A stretch of 6,177 bases of DNA from Fidelibacterota bacterium (GTDB taxonomy: Bacteria; Fidelibacterota; UBA8477; JABMPR01). Shown here in pieces: positions 1-5,446 of this stretch. Within the stretch, counting starts at the first letter, position 1; each line of letters begins with the position of its first letter. The notes under the pieces were generated by a model, which ran no database searches, was not told the DNA's origin, and saw only the letters and a program-made list of their open reading frames with translations. Where the stretch lies: the NCBI GenBank assembly GCA_030595455.1, contig JAUVDF010000064.1, positions 1 to 6,177 on the forward strand. Reading direction: 5' to 3'. The translations under genes and the position numbers were made by a program.

Positions 1-18
1 CTTCCGCCAACTTAGTGC

Positions 19-47
19 TTGCAATTCCCTGAACTTAATGATATAGC
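19..47 (+). promoter_or_regulatory. Weak sigma-70-like promoter candidate for the helicase pair
   Basis: TTGCAA at 19-24 and TATAGC at 42-47 are separated by 17 bases, the standard spacing, and match the -35 and -10 consensus at 4 of 6 positions each. Transcription would start near 54, giving a leader of roughly 110 nt before the rhlE ATG. This is pattern matching only. If the organism uses Bacteroidota-type -33/-7 promoters, this call is wrong. Confidence 0.2.
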
Positions 48-77
48 GTCAGTTAGAACAAGTGACTCTCTGGATAT

Positions 78-102
78 GGGGCGTTACCGGCAACCATGCC
101 CC
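78..102 (+). repeat. Small inverted repeat in the rhlE leader
   Basis: GGGGC at 78-82 pairs with GCCCC at 98-102. Inside it, GTT at 83-85 can pair with AAC at 92-94, leaving a six-base loop and a three-base bulge. No T-run follows, so it does not look like an intrinsic terminator. It could be a leader RNA hairpin or chance. Confidence 0.25.
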
Positions 103-111
103 TGAATTGAC

Positions 112-143
112 CAGGAGAAGCTTAAGAAATAATCTCCCTCCTG
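112..143 (+). repeat. Two mutually exclusive hairpins near the rhlE start
   Basis: CAGGAG at 112-117 is perfectly complementary to CTCCTG at 138-143 (20-base loop). The overlapping GGAGA at 114-118 is also perfectly complementary to TCTCC at 133-137 (14-base loop), so only one of the two can form at a time. Both lie 20-50 bases upstream of the ATG at 164. The purine-rich AGGAG resembles a Shine-Dalgarno core but is too far from that ATG to serve it. Possible leader regulation of the helicase; stems this short also occur by chance. Confidence 0.25.
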
Positions 144-163
144 AATGACATAACAGAGAACAA

Positions 164-1435
164 ATGACCTTTAAAGATTTAAATATCATACCACCTATTA
201 TGAAAGCTCTGGAAGCTGAAGGATACACGCATCCAACGCCTATCCAGGAACAATCCATCCCGATTTTATTACAGGGCAAGGATTTATTAGGTAGTGCTCA
301 AACGGGGACAGGAAAGACCGCAGCCTTTGCGCTTCCAATCCTCCAATTGCTTTATCAGGAAAAGCAGAGGAACAACAGACCACACAAAATTAGAGCCCTG
401 ATCGTTACCCCTACCAGGGAATTAGCAATCCAGATCGGGGAAAGCTTTTCCGTTTATGGCAAACATACCGGTATCCGAAATACAGTTATTTTTGGTGGTG
501 TGAAACAAGGCAAACAAACGGATGCGCTACGTAGAGGGGTCGATGTTTTGGTGGCGACTCCAGGACGATTACTGGACCTTATTGGCCAGGGCTATATTTC
601 TTTAAAAGATGTTGAGTATTCAGTACTTGATGAAGCTGACCGTATGTTAGACATGGGTTTTATCCATGATATCCGGAAGCTTATTGCACAACTTCCGGCA
701 AAGAGACAATCGCTATTCTTCTCTGCGACAATGCCTCCTGATATTATTGCCTTATCCCATAAGCTCTTAGGAAGCCACCCGGAAAAAGTGTCCGTAACAC
801 CAGATCAAACCACGGCAGAAAAAGTTGAACAAGCTGTCTACTATGTATCCAAAAAGAGCAAGATTAAACTACTCATTCATCTTATGAAACTTGAGTCACC
901 TGATTCAGTTCTAGTCTTTTCAAGAACAAAACATGGTGCCAATAAAATTGTCCGCTTACTGGAAAAGGCCGGGATTGTTGCTGAAGCAATCCATAGTAAC
1001 AAATCGCAAACTGCCCGGCAAAGAGCCTTAAACAATTTTAAAAAGGGTGACACGCCCGTACTGATAGCAACCGATATTGCTGCTCGGGGAATCGATGTGG
1101 ATGAGCTCTCCTATGTAATCAATTATGATCTACCCAATATTCCAGAAACCTATATCCATCGGATTGGCCGAACTGGCCGGGCTGGTCTGAGCGGGATTGC
1201 TGTATCCTTTTGCGATCCAGAAGAACAGCCCTTTTTAAAGGATATTCAGAAGTTAATTGGTCAAAAGATACCGGTGATTTCCGACCACCCTTATAAACAA
1301 GATCAGTCTGACACAGCAAATGCTAGTGCTAATATCACCCTAACGGGAAGACAACGGCAACAAGCGCAAAAATCTGGTGGTGGCAATAAGGACCGTCAGA
1401 AACAAGGTAGATCACGTTCGAGAAAACGGTTTTAG
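164..1435 (+). CDS. rhlE: DEAD-box ATP-dependent RNA helicase, RhlE type
   Basis: A 423-residue cytoplasmic RNA helicase that uses ATP to unwind short RNA duplexes; RhlE proteins act in ribosome maturation and mRNA turnover. All core motifs are intact: Q motif (F3 and PTPIQ at 24-28), motif I AQTGTGKT (45-52), Ia PTRELA (83-88), GG (111-112), Ib TPGR (132-135), II DEAD (156-159), III SAT (187-189), IV VFSRTK (251-256), [12 protein letters not shown] (302-312) and [12 protein letters not shown] (332-341). [14 protein letters not shown] (277-290) is typical of RhlE and separates it from DeaD. After the two RecA-like lobes comes only a short, low-complexity tail rich in Q, G, K and R (about 395-423), suited to non-specific RNA binding. 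The ATG at 164 puts the Q-motif Phe at the usual place; the upstream Shine-Dalgarno is weak (AGAG near 155-158). A deaD-type helicase follows 69 bases downstream, probably in the same transcript. The RhlE subfamily is fairly secure; the RNA substrate is not known. Confidence 0.93.
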   Translation: MTFKDLNIIPPIMKALEAEGYTHPTPIQEQSIPILLQGKDLLGSAQTGTGKTAAFALPILQLLYQEKQRNNRPHKIRALIVTPTRELAIQIGESFSVYGKHTGIRNTVIFGGVKQGKQTDALRRGVDVLVATPGRLLDLIGQGYISLKDVEYSVLDEADRMLDMGFIHDIRKLIAQLPAKRQSLFFSATMPPDIIALSHKLLGSHPEKVSVTPDQTTAEKVEQAVYYVSKKSKIKLLIHLMKLESPDSVLVFSRTKHGANKIVRLLEKAGIVAEAIHSNKSQTARQRALNNFKKGDTPVLIATDIAARGIDVDELSYVINYDLPNIPETYIHRIGRTGRAGLSGIAVSFCDPEEQPFLKDIQKLIGQKIPVISDHPYKQDQSDTANASANITLTGRQRQQAQKSGGGNKDRQKQGRSRSRKRF

Positions 1436-1471
1436 TCGGAATTATAGAAACGTGTTGAATAGAAATGACGA

Positions 1472-1493
1472 AGACCATCAAGGTCTAGAGGAA
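1472..1493 (+). promoter_or_regulatory. Short hairpin and Shine-Dalgarno in front of deaD
   Basis: AGACC at 1472-1476 and GGTCT at 1482-1486 form a five-base-pair stem with a five-base loop. It is followed at once by the ribosome binding site AGAGGAA at 1487-1493, 11 bases before the ATG at 1505. The purine-rich site is good and supports that start. The hairpin ends exactly where the site begins, which could position or modulate ribosome loading; with five pairs it may be incidental. No T-run follows, so it is not a terminator between the two helicase genes. Confidence 0.4.
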
Positions 1494-1504
1494 ATAAAAA
1501 CAAA

Positions 1505-3244
1505 ATGATTACTTTTAAAGAGACCGGACTACTTGATGACGTACTTAATGCCATCGCAGAGTTAGGTTTTGAAACACCAACCCCCATTCAAGCGAAAACC
1601 ATTCCCCATCTATTATCATCTGACCAAGATGTAATTGCTGCGGCTCAAACCGGTACGGGAAAGACAGCCGCTTTCGGCTTACCAATTATCCAACTTACCA
1701 AGCTGGAAGATAAGCGAACCCAGTCGTTGGTGCTTTGTCCAACCCGGGAACTCTGTATTCAAATCACCAAGGATTTGAAAAATTATTCCAAATACTATAA
1801 GGGTCTTGGTGTTGTTCCCGTGTATGGTGGAGCCAGTGTCGATACCCAACTACGAGCCCTAAGGAAAGCGGCTCAAGTTGTGGTAGCCACACCTGGTCGA
1901 GCTATGGATTTGATTAAGCGGAAGAAATTAGTCTTAAACAATGTCGTTAGAGTTGTCCTTGATGAGGCCGACGAAATGCTCAGCATGGGCTTTAAGGATG
2001 ATCTGGAAGCTATCCTGGCTGAAACCCCAGAGGAAAGACAGGTCCTGCTATTCTCCGCTACCATGCCCCGCGGAATTGTATCCATTACTAAGAAATATAT
2101 GAAGGATCCAGTCCAGCTATCTGTAGAACGTGCGGATGTTGCTACAAAAAATATTAACCATTTGTACTATATGGTGCATGCCAGTGATCGTTATGAACTG
2201 CTAAAACGTATTGCGGATATCAATCCAAATATTTACGGAATCGTATTCTGCCGAACACGTCGGGAGACGAAGGAAATAGCCCACAAACTCATGCATGATG
2301 GTTATAACGCTGATGCTTTGCATGGTGAATTATCTCAGGCGCAACGAGATGAAGTTATGGATAGATTCAGGAGACATCGTCTTCAGCTTCTCGTAGCAAC
2401 TGATGTAGCTGCTCGTGGCCTGGATGTCAATGACCTCACCCATGTGATCAACTTAAACTTGCCAGATGATGTTGAAATCTATGTCCACAGGAGTGGTAGA
2501 ACTGGTAGAGCCGGGAAAAGTGGTACTTCCATTGCCATTATCAACACTCGAGAAAACCGCAAGATCAACGATATTGAGCGAAAATTCAAGATATCCTTTT
2601 CCAAGCAACTGGCGCCAACGGGCAAAGATATCTGTACCAAGCAACTCTATACGTTAATTGATAAAATCGAAAAAGTTAAAGTTGATGAGCATCAGATTGA
2701 CCCCTTCCTGCCCGCTATTCTAAAAAAGCTGGAATGGCTAAGTCGCGAAGAACTTATCAAACACTTTGTATCTGCAGAATTTAATCGATTCCTGGATTAT
2801 TATAAAAACTCCAGGGATATAAATATCAGTGATCGACCAGCTCGTGAGAAGCAGACCCGCCAGGAAAGACGCAAGACATCCTTCACACGTCTTTTTATTA
2901 ATGTGGGCTCTCTTAATAGTTTAAACCCAGCTCGCTTGATTGGCTTAATCAATGAGGCTTTAAACTCCAGAGATGCTCAGGTAGGTAACATAGAAATCAT
3001 GAAAAAGTTTGCCTTTTTTGAGATTGAAACAGGTATCGAGACAAAACTTATCAAGGCTTTCAAGGGTCGCAATTTTGAAGGTGTTGATCTATCAGTAGAG
3101 GTTTCTCAGGAAAAACCATCTGGTGCCTCATCATCATCTGATGTTTGGCCTCCAAAGAAAAAGAGGGGCTATCCAAAACGAGATGGTAGAAGTGGCAGTA
3201 GGAAAAAGCCAGCTAGTAGTGGTCGACGCAAACGTAGAAAATAG
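1505..3244 (+). CDS. deaD: DEAD-box RNA helicase, DeaD/CsdA type with DbpA-like RNA-binding domain
   Basis: A 579-residue cytoplasmic helicase; DeaD/CsdA proteins help large-subunit ribosome assembly, translation and mRNA decay, especially in the cold. Helicase core: Q motif (F4, PIQ 27-29), I AQTGTGKT (47-54), Ia PTREL (79-83), GG (108-109), Ib TPGR (129-132), II DEAD (153-156), III SAT (184-186), IV VFCRTR (247-252), V ATDVAARGLDV (298-308), VI HRSGRTGRAG (328-337). ALHGELSQAQRD (271-282) is the DeaD/DbpA-class signature. A helical middle region (about 345-455) contains LSREELIKHFVSAEFNRFL (412-430), as in Bacteroidota-like DeaD proteins. Residues 459-534 form a DbpA/CsdA-type RRM beginning TRLFINVGSLNSLNPARLI and ending VDLSVEVSQ. 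The tail (548-579) is strongly basic (KKKRGYPKRDGRSGSRKK), as expected for RNA binding. The stop is doubled in frame (TAG TAG, 3242-3247). It shares strand and probably transcript with rhlE; the two core domains are clearly diverged, so this is not a recent duplication. Confidence 0.93.
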   Translation: MITFKETGLLDDVLNAIAELGFETPTPIQAKTIPHLLSSDQDVIAAAQTGTGKTAAFGLPIIQLTKLEDKRTQSLVLCPTRELCIQITKDLKNYSKYYKGLGVVPVYGGASVDTQLRALRKAAQVVVATPGRAMDLIKRKKLVLNNVVRVVLDEADEMLSMGFKDDLEAILAETPEERQVLLFSATMPRGIVSITKKYMKDPVQLSVERADVATKNINHLYYMVHASDRYELLKRIADINPNIYGIVFCRTRRETKEIAHKLMHDGYNADALHGELSQAQRDEVMDRFRRHRLQLLVATDVAARGLDVNDLTHVINLNLPDDVEIYVHRSGRTGRAGKSGTSIAIINTRENRKINDIERKFKISFSKQLAPTGKDICTKQLYTLIDKIEKVKVDEHQIDPFLPAILKKLEWLSREELIKHFVSAEFNRFLDYYKNSRDINISDRPAREKQTRQERRKTSFTRLFINVGSLNSLNPARLIGLINEALNSRDAQVGNIEIMKKFAFFEIETGIETKLIKAFKGRNFEGVDLSVEVSQEKPSGASSSSDVWPPKKKRGYPKRDGRSGSRKKPASSGRRKRRK

Positions 3245-3257
3245 TAGCAGGGCTCTA

Positions 3258-3283
3258 TTCATGATTTAGCTTACGATCATGAA
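3258..3283 (+). promoter_or_regulatory. Inverted repeat covering the lipoprotein start codon
   Basis: TTCATGAT at 3258-3265 is the exact reverse complement of ATCATGAA at 3276-3283, with a 10-base loop. The right arm contains the ATG at 3279 used by the lipoprotein gene, so in RNA the start codon would be buried in an eight-pair stem. As DNA it could equally be a dyad operator. An eight-pair repeat with a short loop is expected once or twice by chance in a window this size, so its placement on the start codon is the only reason to note it. Confidence 0.35.
3261..3269 (+). other. Two-codon upstream ORF (Met-Ile-stop) before the lipoprotein gene
   Basis: ATG ATT TAG at 3261-3269 is in the same frame as the lipoprotein ATG at 3279 and ends nine bases before it. 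A Shine-Dalgarno-like GCAGGG (3247-3252) lies eight bases upstream of this ATG, a normal distance, whereas nothing similar sits in front of 3279. Ribosomes might load here, stop at once and reinitiate. It may also be chance; no conservation can be judged from one sequence. Confidence 0.25.
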
Positions 3284-4256
3284 ACTATCAGTCCTGGTCG
3301 CTTTGCTTATTCTATTATTGACAGCCTGCGATGAAACAGTCGATACGCCTATTGAAGATGTTGACTACCGACAGGAAATGCGCCAGCTGGTAATTAATCT
3401 AAGCACCTGGTCAAAAACCCAACAATCAGAGTTTATTGTTATACCTCAAAACGGTCAAGAGCTTGTTACAGAGACCGGTGAGGGTAATAGCACTCCACAA
3501 ACAGATTACCTCAATGCTATCGATGCGACAGGTCGCGAAAGTATGTTCTATGGATACTATGCAGACGATCAAGAAACACCTGAAGAGGATAAGCAGCATT
3601 TGATCGATCTCTGCGTTTTGTGTGAGTCGCATGGCGTAGAGGTTCTGGCCACTGATTATTGCTCTACCCAAAGCAAAGTTGATGATTCCTTTACCCTGAA
3701 TGATCAATATGGTTATATATCATTTGCAGCAGATCAGAGAGATCTGAACAATATACCAAGTTATCCTGACACACTTTACAATGAGAATGGTAATGACATT
3801 TTAAATATTGCTGACGCTCAGAATTTTCTGTATTTAATTAACAGTGAAAACTTCTCTGAGAAACAAGACTTCATCAATACAGTAAACGCCACTAATTATG
3901 ATCTAATCATCATGGATTTATTCCACAATGAATTATCATATACTGCCGCTGAAATAGAATCACTTAAAGTCAAAGCGAATGGTGGCAGTCGATTGGTGGT
4001 GTGTTACATGAGCATAGGCGAAGCTGAAGATTATCGCTATTACTGGCAGACGAACTGGCTCAATAGTAAACCGGTTTGGTTGGATGCTGAGAATCCGGAC
4101 TGGGCCGGGAATTATAAAGTCCGTTATTGGGAAAATGAATGGCAAGATATTATATATGGCAATTCAAATTCATATTTGCAATTGATACTGAATACAGGGT
4201 TTGACGGAGTCTACTTAGATATAATAGATGGCTTCGAGTACTACGAAGAAAACTAG
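3279..4256 (+). CDS. Putative lipoprotein glycosidase, GH114/TM1410-like, apparently circularly permuted
   Basis: A 325-residue predicted lipoprotein. Residues 1-17 form a signal peptide (K2, hydrophobic 4-14, lipobox LTAC with C17), which supports the ATG at 3279 although no Shine-Dalgarno is visible. The mature end is acidic (C-D-E-T-V-D). The C-terminal half carries hallmarks of the TM1410/MJ1477 family, related to GH114 endo-alpha-1,4-polygalactosaminidases: YDLIIMDLF (207-215), YMSIGEAEDYRYYW (243-256), WLDAENPDWAGNYKVRYW (267-284) and FDGVYLDIIDGFEYYE (308-323). The first half carries segments that I recall following YLDIID in TM1410: VIPQNGQEL (54-62), YLNAIDATGRESMFYG (77-92), VLATDYC (122-128) and GYISFAADQRDL (145-156). 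The two halves meet at an Asn/Asp-rich stretch (about 160-180). The chain ends just after FEYYE, where TM1410 continues. Carbohydrate cleavage is inferred from family; the substrate is unknown. D213, E248/E250 and D314/D317 are candidate active-site acids. Relatives were once misannotated as cysteinyl-tRNA synthetase; no such motifs are present. Confidence 0.82.
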   Translation: MKLSVLVALLILLLTACDETVDTPIEDVDYRQEMRQLVINLSTWSKTQQSEFIVIPQNGQELVTETGEGNSTPQTDYLNAIDATGRESMFYGYYADDQETPEEDKQHLIDLCVLCESHGVEVLATDYCSTQSKVDDSFTLNDQYGYISFAADQRDLNNIPSYPDTLYNENGNDILNIADAQNFLYLINSENFSEKQDFINTVNATNYDLIIMDLFHNELSYTAAEIESLKVKANGGSRLVVCYMSIGEAEDYRYYWQTNWLNSKPVWLDAENPDWAGNYKVRYWENEWQDIIYGNSNSYLQLILNTGFDGVYLDIIDGFEYYEEN

Positions 4257-4259
4257 AGT

Positions 4260-4288
4260 TTGCTTTACTAATTATTTCAACATAGAAT
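4260..4288 (+). promoter_or_regulatory. Possible promoter in front of tpx
   Basis: TTGCTT at 4260-4265 and TAGAAT at 4283-4288 are 17 bases apart; the -10 element matches consensus at 5 of 6 positions, the -35 at 3 of 6. The start of transcription would fall near 4295, only about 12 bases before the tpx ATG and inside its ribosome binding site. That is awkwardly short and lowers confidence. The gap between the lipoprotein stop and tpx is AT-rich and has no terminator-like hairpin. Confidence 0.22.
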
Positions 4289-4306
4289 TAATAAAAGGAA
4301 ATTTTC

Positions 4307-4807
4307 ATGGCAATCATTACACTAGCTGGTAACCCGATAAATACAAGCGGTGAGCTCCCAACTATTGGGTCAGCTGCAGTAGATTTTGAACTTGTAGCAA
4401 AGAATTTATCAAGAGTTTCATTTGCTGATCTCAAGGGAGCAAGACTGGTTTTGAATATTTTCCCCAGCCTTGATACTGGAACCTGTGCTGCCTCAGTACG
4501 CTATTTTAATGAGCTAGCTGGAAAGCTTGAAAATACAAAAGTGTTGTGCATCTCACGTGATCTGCCCTTTGCTCAAGCTCGTTTCTGTGGTGCTGAAGGA
4601 TTAGAGAATGTGGTAACACTATCAGACTTTGAAACCGGACAATTTGGTCGTGATTATGGTTTACAGGTAATAGAAGGTCCCATGAAAGGACTGCTGTCGC
4701 GAGTTGTGATCATTGTAGATGCTGATGGAAAAGTAAGCTATACCCAACAAGTCGCTGAAGTATCACAAGAACCTGATTATGATGCTGTTGTTGAGGCCTT
4801 AGGATAG
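4307..4807 (+). CDS. tpx: Thiol peroxidase, atypical 2-Cys peroxiredoxin
   Basis: A 166-residue peroxiredoxin of the Tpx subfamily, the usual full length. It reduces hydrogen peroxide and, preferentially in this family, alkyl hydroperoxides, and is recycled by thioredoxin. The peroxidatic site is PSLDTGTC (53-60) with C60; the resolving cysteine is C94 in FCGAEGLENV (93-102); R131 in SRVVIIVDADG is the conserved active-site arginine. C60, C81 and C94 correspond to C61, C82 and C95 of the E. coli protein as I recall them. The N-terminal beta-hairpin (TLAGNPINTSGELPTIGSAA) is typical of Tpx. There is no signal peptide, although some Tpx proteins are periplasmic; this one should be cytoplasmic. 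The start is supported by AAAAGGAA at 4293-4300, six bases before the ATG. It stands alone between an envelope lipoprotein and a small membrane protein, with no thioredoxin partner gene in view. Confidence 0.96.
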   Translation: MAIITLAGNPINTSGELPTIGSAAVDFELVAKNLSRVSFADLKGARLVLNIFPSLDTGTCAASVRYFNELAGKLENTKVLCISRDLPFAQARFCGAEGLENVVTLSDFETGQFGRDYGLQVIEGPMKGLLSRVVIIVDADGKVSYTQQVAEVSQEPDYDAVVEALG

Positions 4808-4822
4808 AAATTCCTATTCTAT
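4800..4822 (+). repeat. AT-rich alternative hairpins across the tpx stop codon
   Basis: ATAGAA at 4804-4809 pairs with TTCTAT at 4817-4822 (seven-base loop), and the overlapping TAGGA at 4800-4804 pairs with TCCTA at 4812-4816 (seven-base loop). The two are mutually exclusive and both involve bases next to the tpx stop (4805-4807). The stems are weak, and the T-rich stretch after them (CACTTTTAAC) is short. A feeble terminator or a transcript-end structure is possible, no more. Confidence 0.2.
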
Positions 4823-4846
4823 AGTATTCACTTTTAACAAACATTA

Positions 4847-4853
4847 CCCCCCC
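4847..4853 (+). repeat. Seven-cytosine homopolymer between tpx and the next gene
   Basis: Seven consecutive C residues lie in an otherwise AT-rich 74-base gap, ending 28 bases before the ATG at 4882. The tract is outside any coding region, so a length change would alter spacing rather than frame. Seven is at the low end for slippage-driven variation. Confidence 0.6.
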
Positions 4854-4881
4854 ATAACTCCTCGTGAAATAGGATAATAGT

Positions 4882-5412
4882 ATGCGAATATTGTTGTTGC
4901 TTAACTTCTTGATCCTGACTCCGCTATTCTTGATGTCCCAAACTGACGCAAGCATGGAACAGGGGTCTGATTCACTTAAATCGTATTTCACGATATCCCA
5001 CCCAGCTAAGCATAAAACAATCACTGTTACCCAGAATACTGAAGTGAAACTCTGGACAGCTGGTTCTAAAATTAAAGGCAAGTTGCTCGCCGCTAATAGT
5101 CGTGAGCTGTTTGTTATTTATGATTCTGATACTTTAGCCCTGGCGATAAGTGATATCACCAAGCTAAGACTTTATGGTGGTTCATTTGCAAAAACAGGTG
5201 GAATTGCCACGATGGCTTTAGGTGGCTTCGGCATGGGCTTTGGAGCCCTTACCACAGTTGTCGGAACAATCGGCTTAATTAATCAGGATTTGTCTGGAGT
5301 TGTTATCATCTTTGCTCCGCTTCTACCTGCGGGATATGGACTTTATGTTTTAGGAAATCGTTTTTACGGACGAAGATTTAAGCTGACAGATGGTTGGCAG
5401 ATAAAACTTTAG
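4882..5412 (+). CDS. Uncharacterised exported membrane protein with beta-rich domain and glycine-rich membrane segments
   Basis: I do not recognise a named family. The product has 176 residues. Residues 1-19 look like a signal peptide (R2, leucine-rich core 4-17, then MSQ). Residues about 45-97 are a small beta-rich stretch of the pattern seen in LSm/SH3-like folds: strands around ITVTQNTEVKLW, SKIKGKLLAANSRELFVIY and DTLALAISDITKLRLY. Two hydrophobic segments follow: a Gly/Ala-rich one at about 104-133, with GGFGMGFGAL reminiscent of glycine-zipper helices, and one at about 138-158. The end (RRFKLTDGWQIKL) is basic and then beta-like. The protein is thus probably anchored in the envelope with a small soluble domain, a layout I associate with hypothetical proteins of Bacteroidota-like genomes. 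The ATG at 4882 has a good Shine-Dalgarno (AGGA 4871-4874, seven-base spacer) and starts the signal peptide. The stop overlaps the stop of the convergent waaA by four bases. No function is proposed. Confidence 0.82.
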   Translation: MRILLLLNFLILTPLFLMSQTDASMEQGSDSLKSYFTISHPAKHKTITVTQNTEVKLWTAGSKIKGKLLAANSRELFVIYDSDTLALAISDITKLRLYGGSFAKTGGIATMALGGFGMGFGALTTVVGTIGLINQDLSGVVIIFAPLLPAGYGLYVLGNRFYGRRFKLTDGWQIKL

Positions 5413-5446
5413 TTGAGTGGGAATTCCTGTTCAATAATTTTATCTG
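5398..5446. terminator. Inverted repeat spanning the overlapping convergent gene ends
   Basis: CAGATAAAA at 5398-5406 is the perfect reverse complement of TTTTATCTG at 5438-5446. Between the arms, TTGA (5413-5416) can pair with TCAA (5431-5434), and GGAATTCC (5420-5427) is a palindrome, so a longer interrupted stem is possible on either strand. It covers both stop codons. Because the genes overlap, transcription end signals for both must lie in coding sequence, and this is the only candidate seen. The stem is AT-rich and its T-run is inside the stem instead of after it, so it is not a classical intrinsic terminator. Confidence 0.3.

Larger units (their letters stand above)
1..163. other. Intergenic leader upstream of rhlE, no supported gene
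   Basis: No convincing coding region is visible. All three forward frames from the left edge hit a stop within the first 46 bases (TAG at 13-15, TGA at 30-32, TAG at 44-46), so at most a few C-terminal codons of a preceding gene could lie here. A reverse ATG at 97-95 gives only 14 codons. The stretch is therefore best read as the promoter and 5' leader region of the helicase gene. It contains a weak promoter-like pair and small inverted repeats, listed separately. Confidence 0.6.

Noticed and set aside
49..279. Reverse-strand open frame of 76 codons over the rhlE leader and start
   Set aside because: It overlaps the first 39 codons of a well-supported helicase, and nothing in its protein is recognisable.
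1443..1448. TATAGA as a -10 box for a separate deaD promoter
   Set aside because: No acceptable -35 element lies at the right distance; the sequence there is the end of rhlE.
164..3244. Recent duplication giving the two helicases
   Set aside because: They share only the DEAD-box core motifs. Their sequence between motifs, their subfamily signatures and their C-terminal regions differ strongly.
3426..3707. Reverse-strand open frame of 93 codons inside the lipoprotein gene
   Set aside because: The forward frame carries recognisable family motifs in the same interval; the reverse product looks like random translation.
3279..4256. Cysteinyl-tRNA synthetase annotation for the lipoprotein
   Set aside because: MJ1477-like proteins once carried that label in error. 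There is no HIGH or KMSKS motif, and a lipoprotein signal peptide is present.
4710..5081. Reverse-strand open frame of 123 codons crossing the tpx-membrane protein gap
   Set aside because: It lies opposite the end of tpx and the signal-peptide region of the next gene, both with good ribosome sites. The predicted protein has no recognisable motif, so it is a shadow frame.
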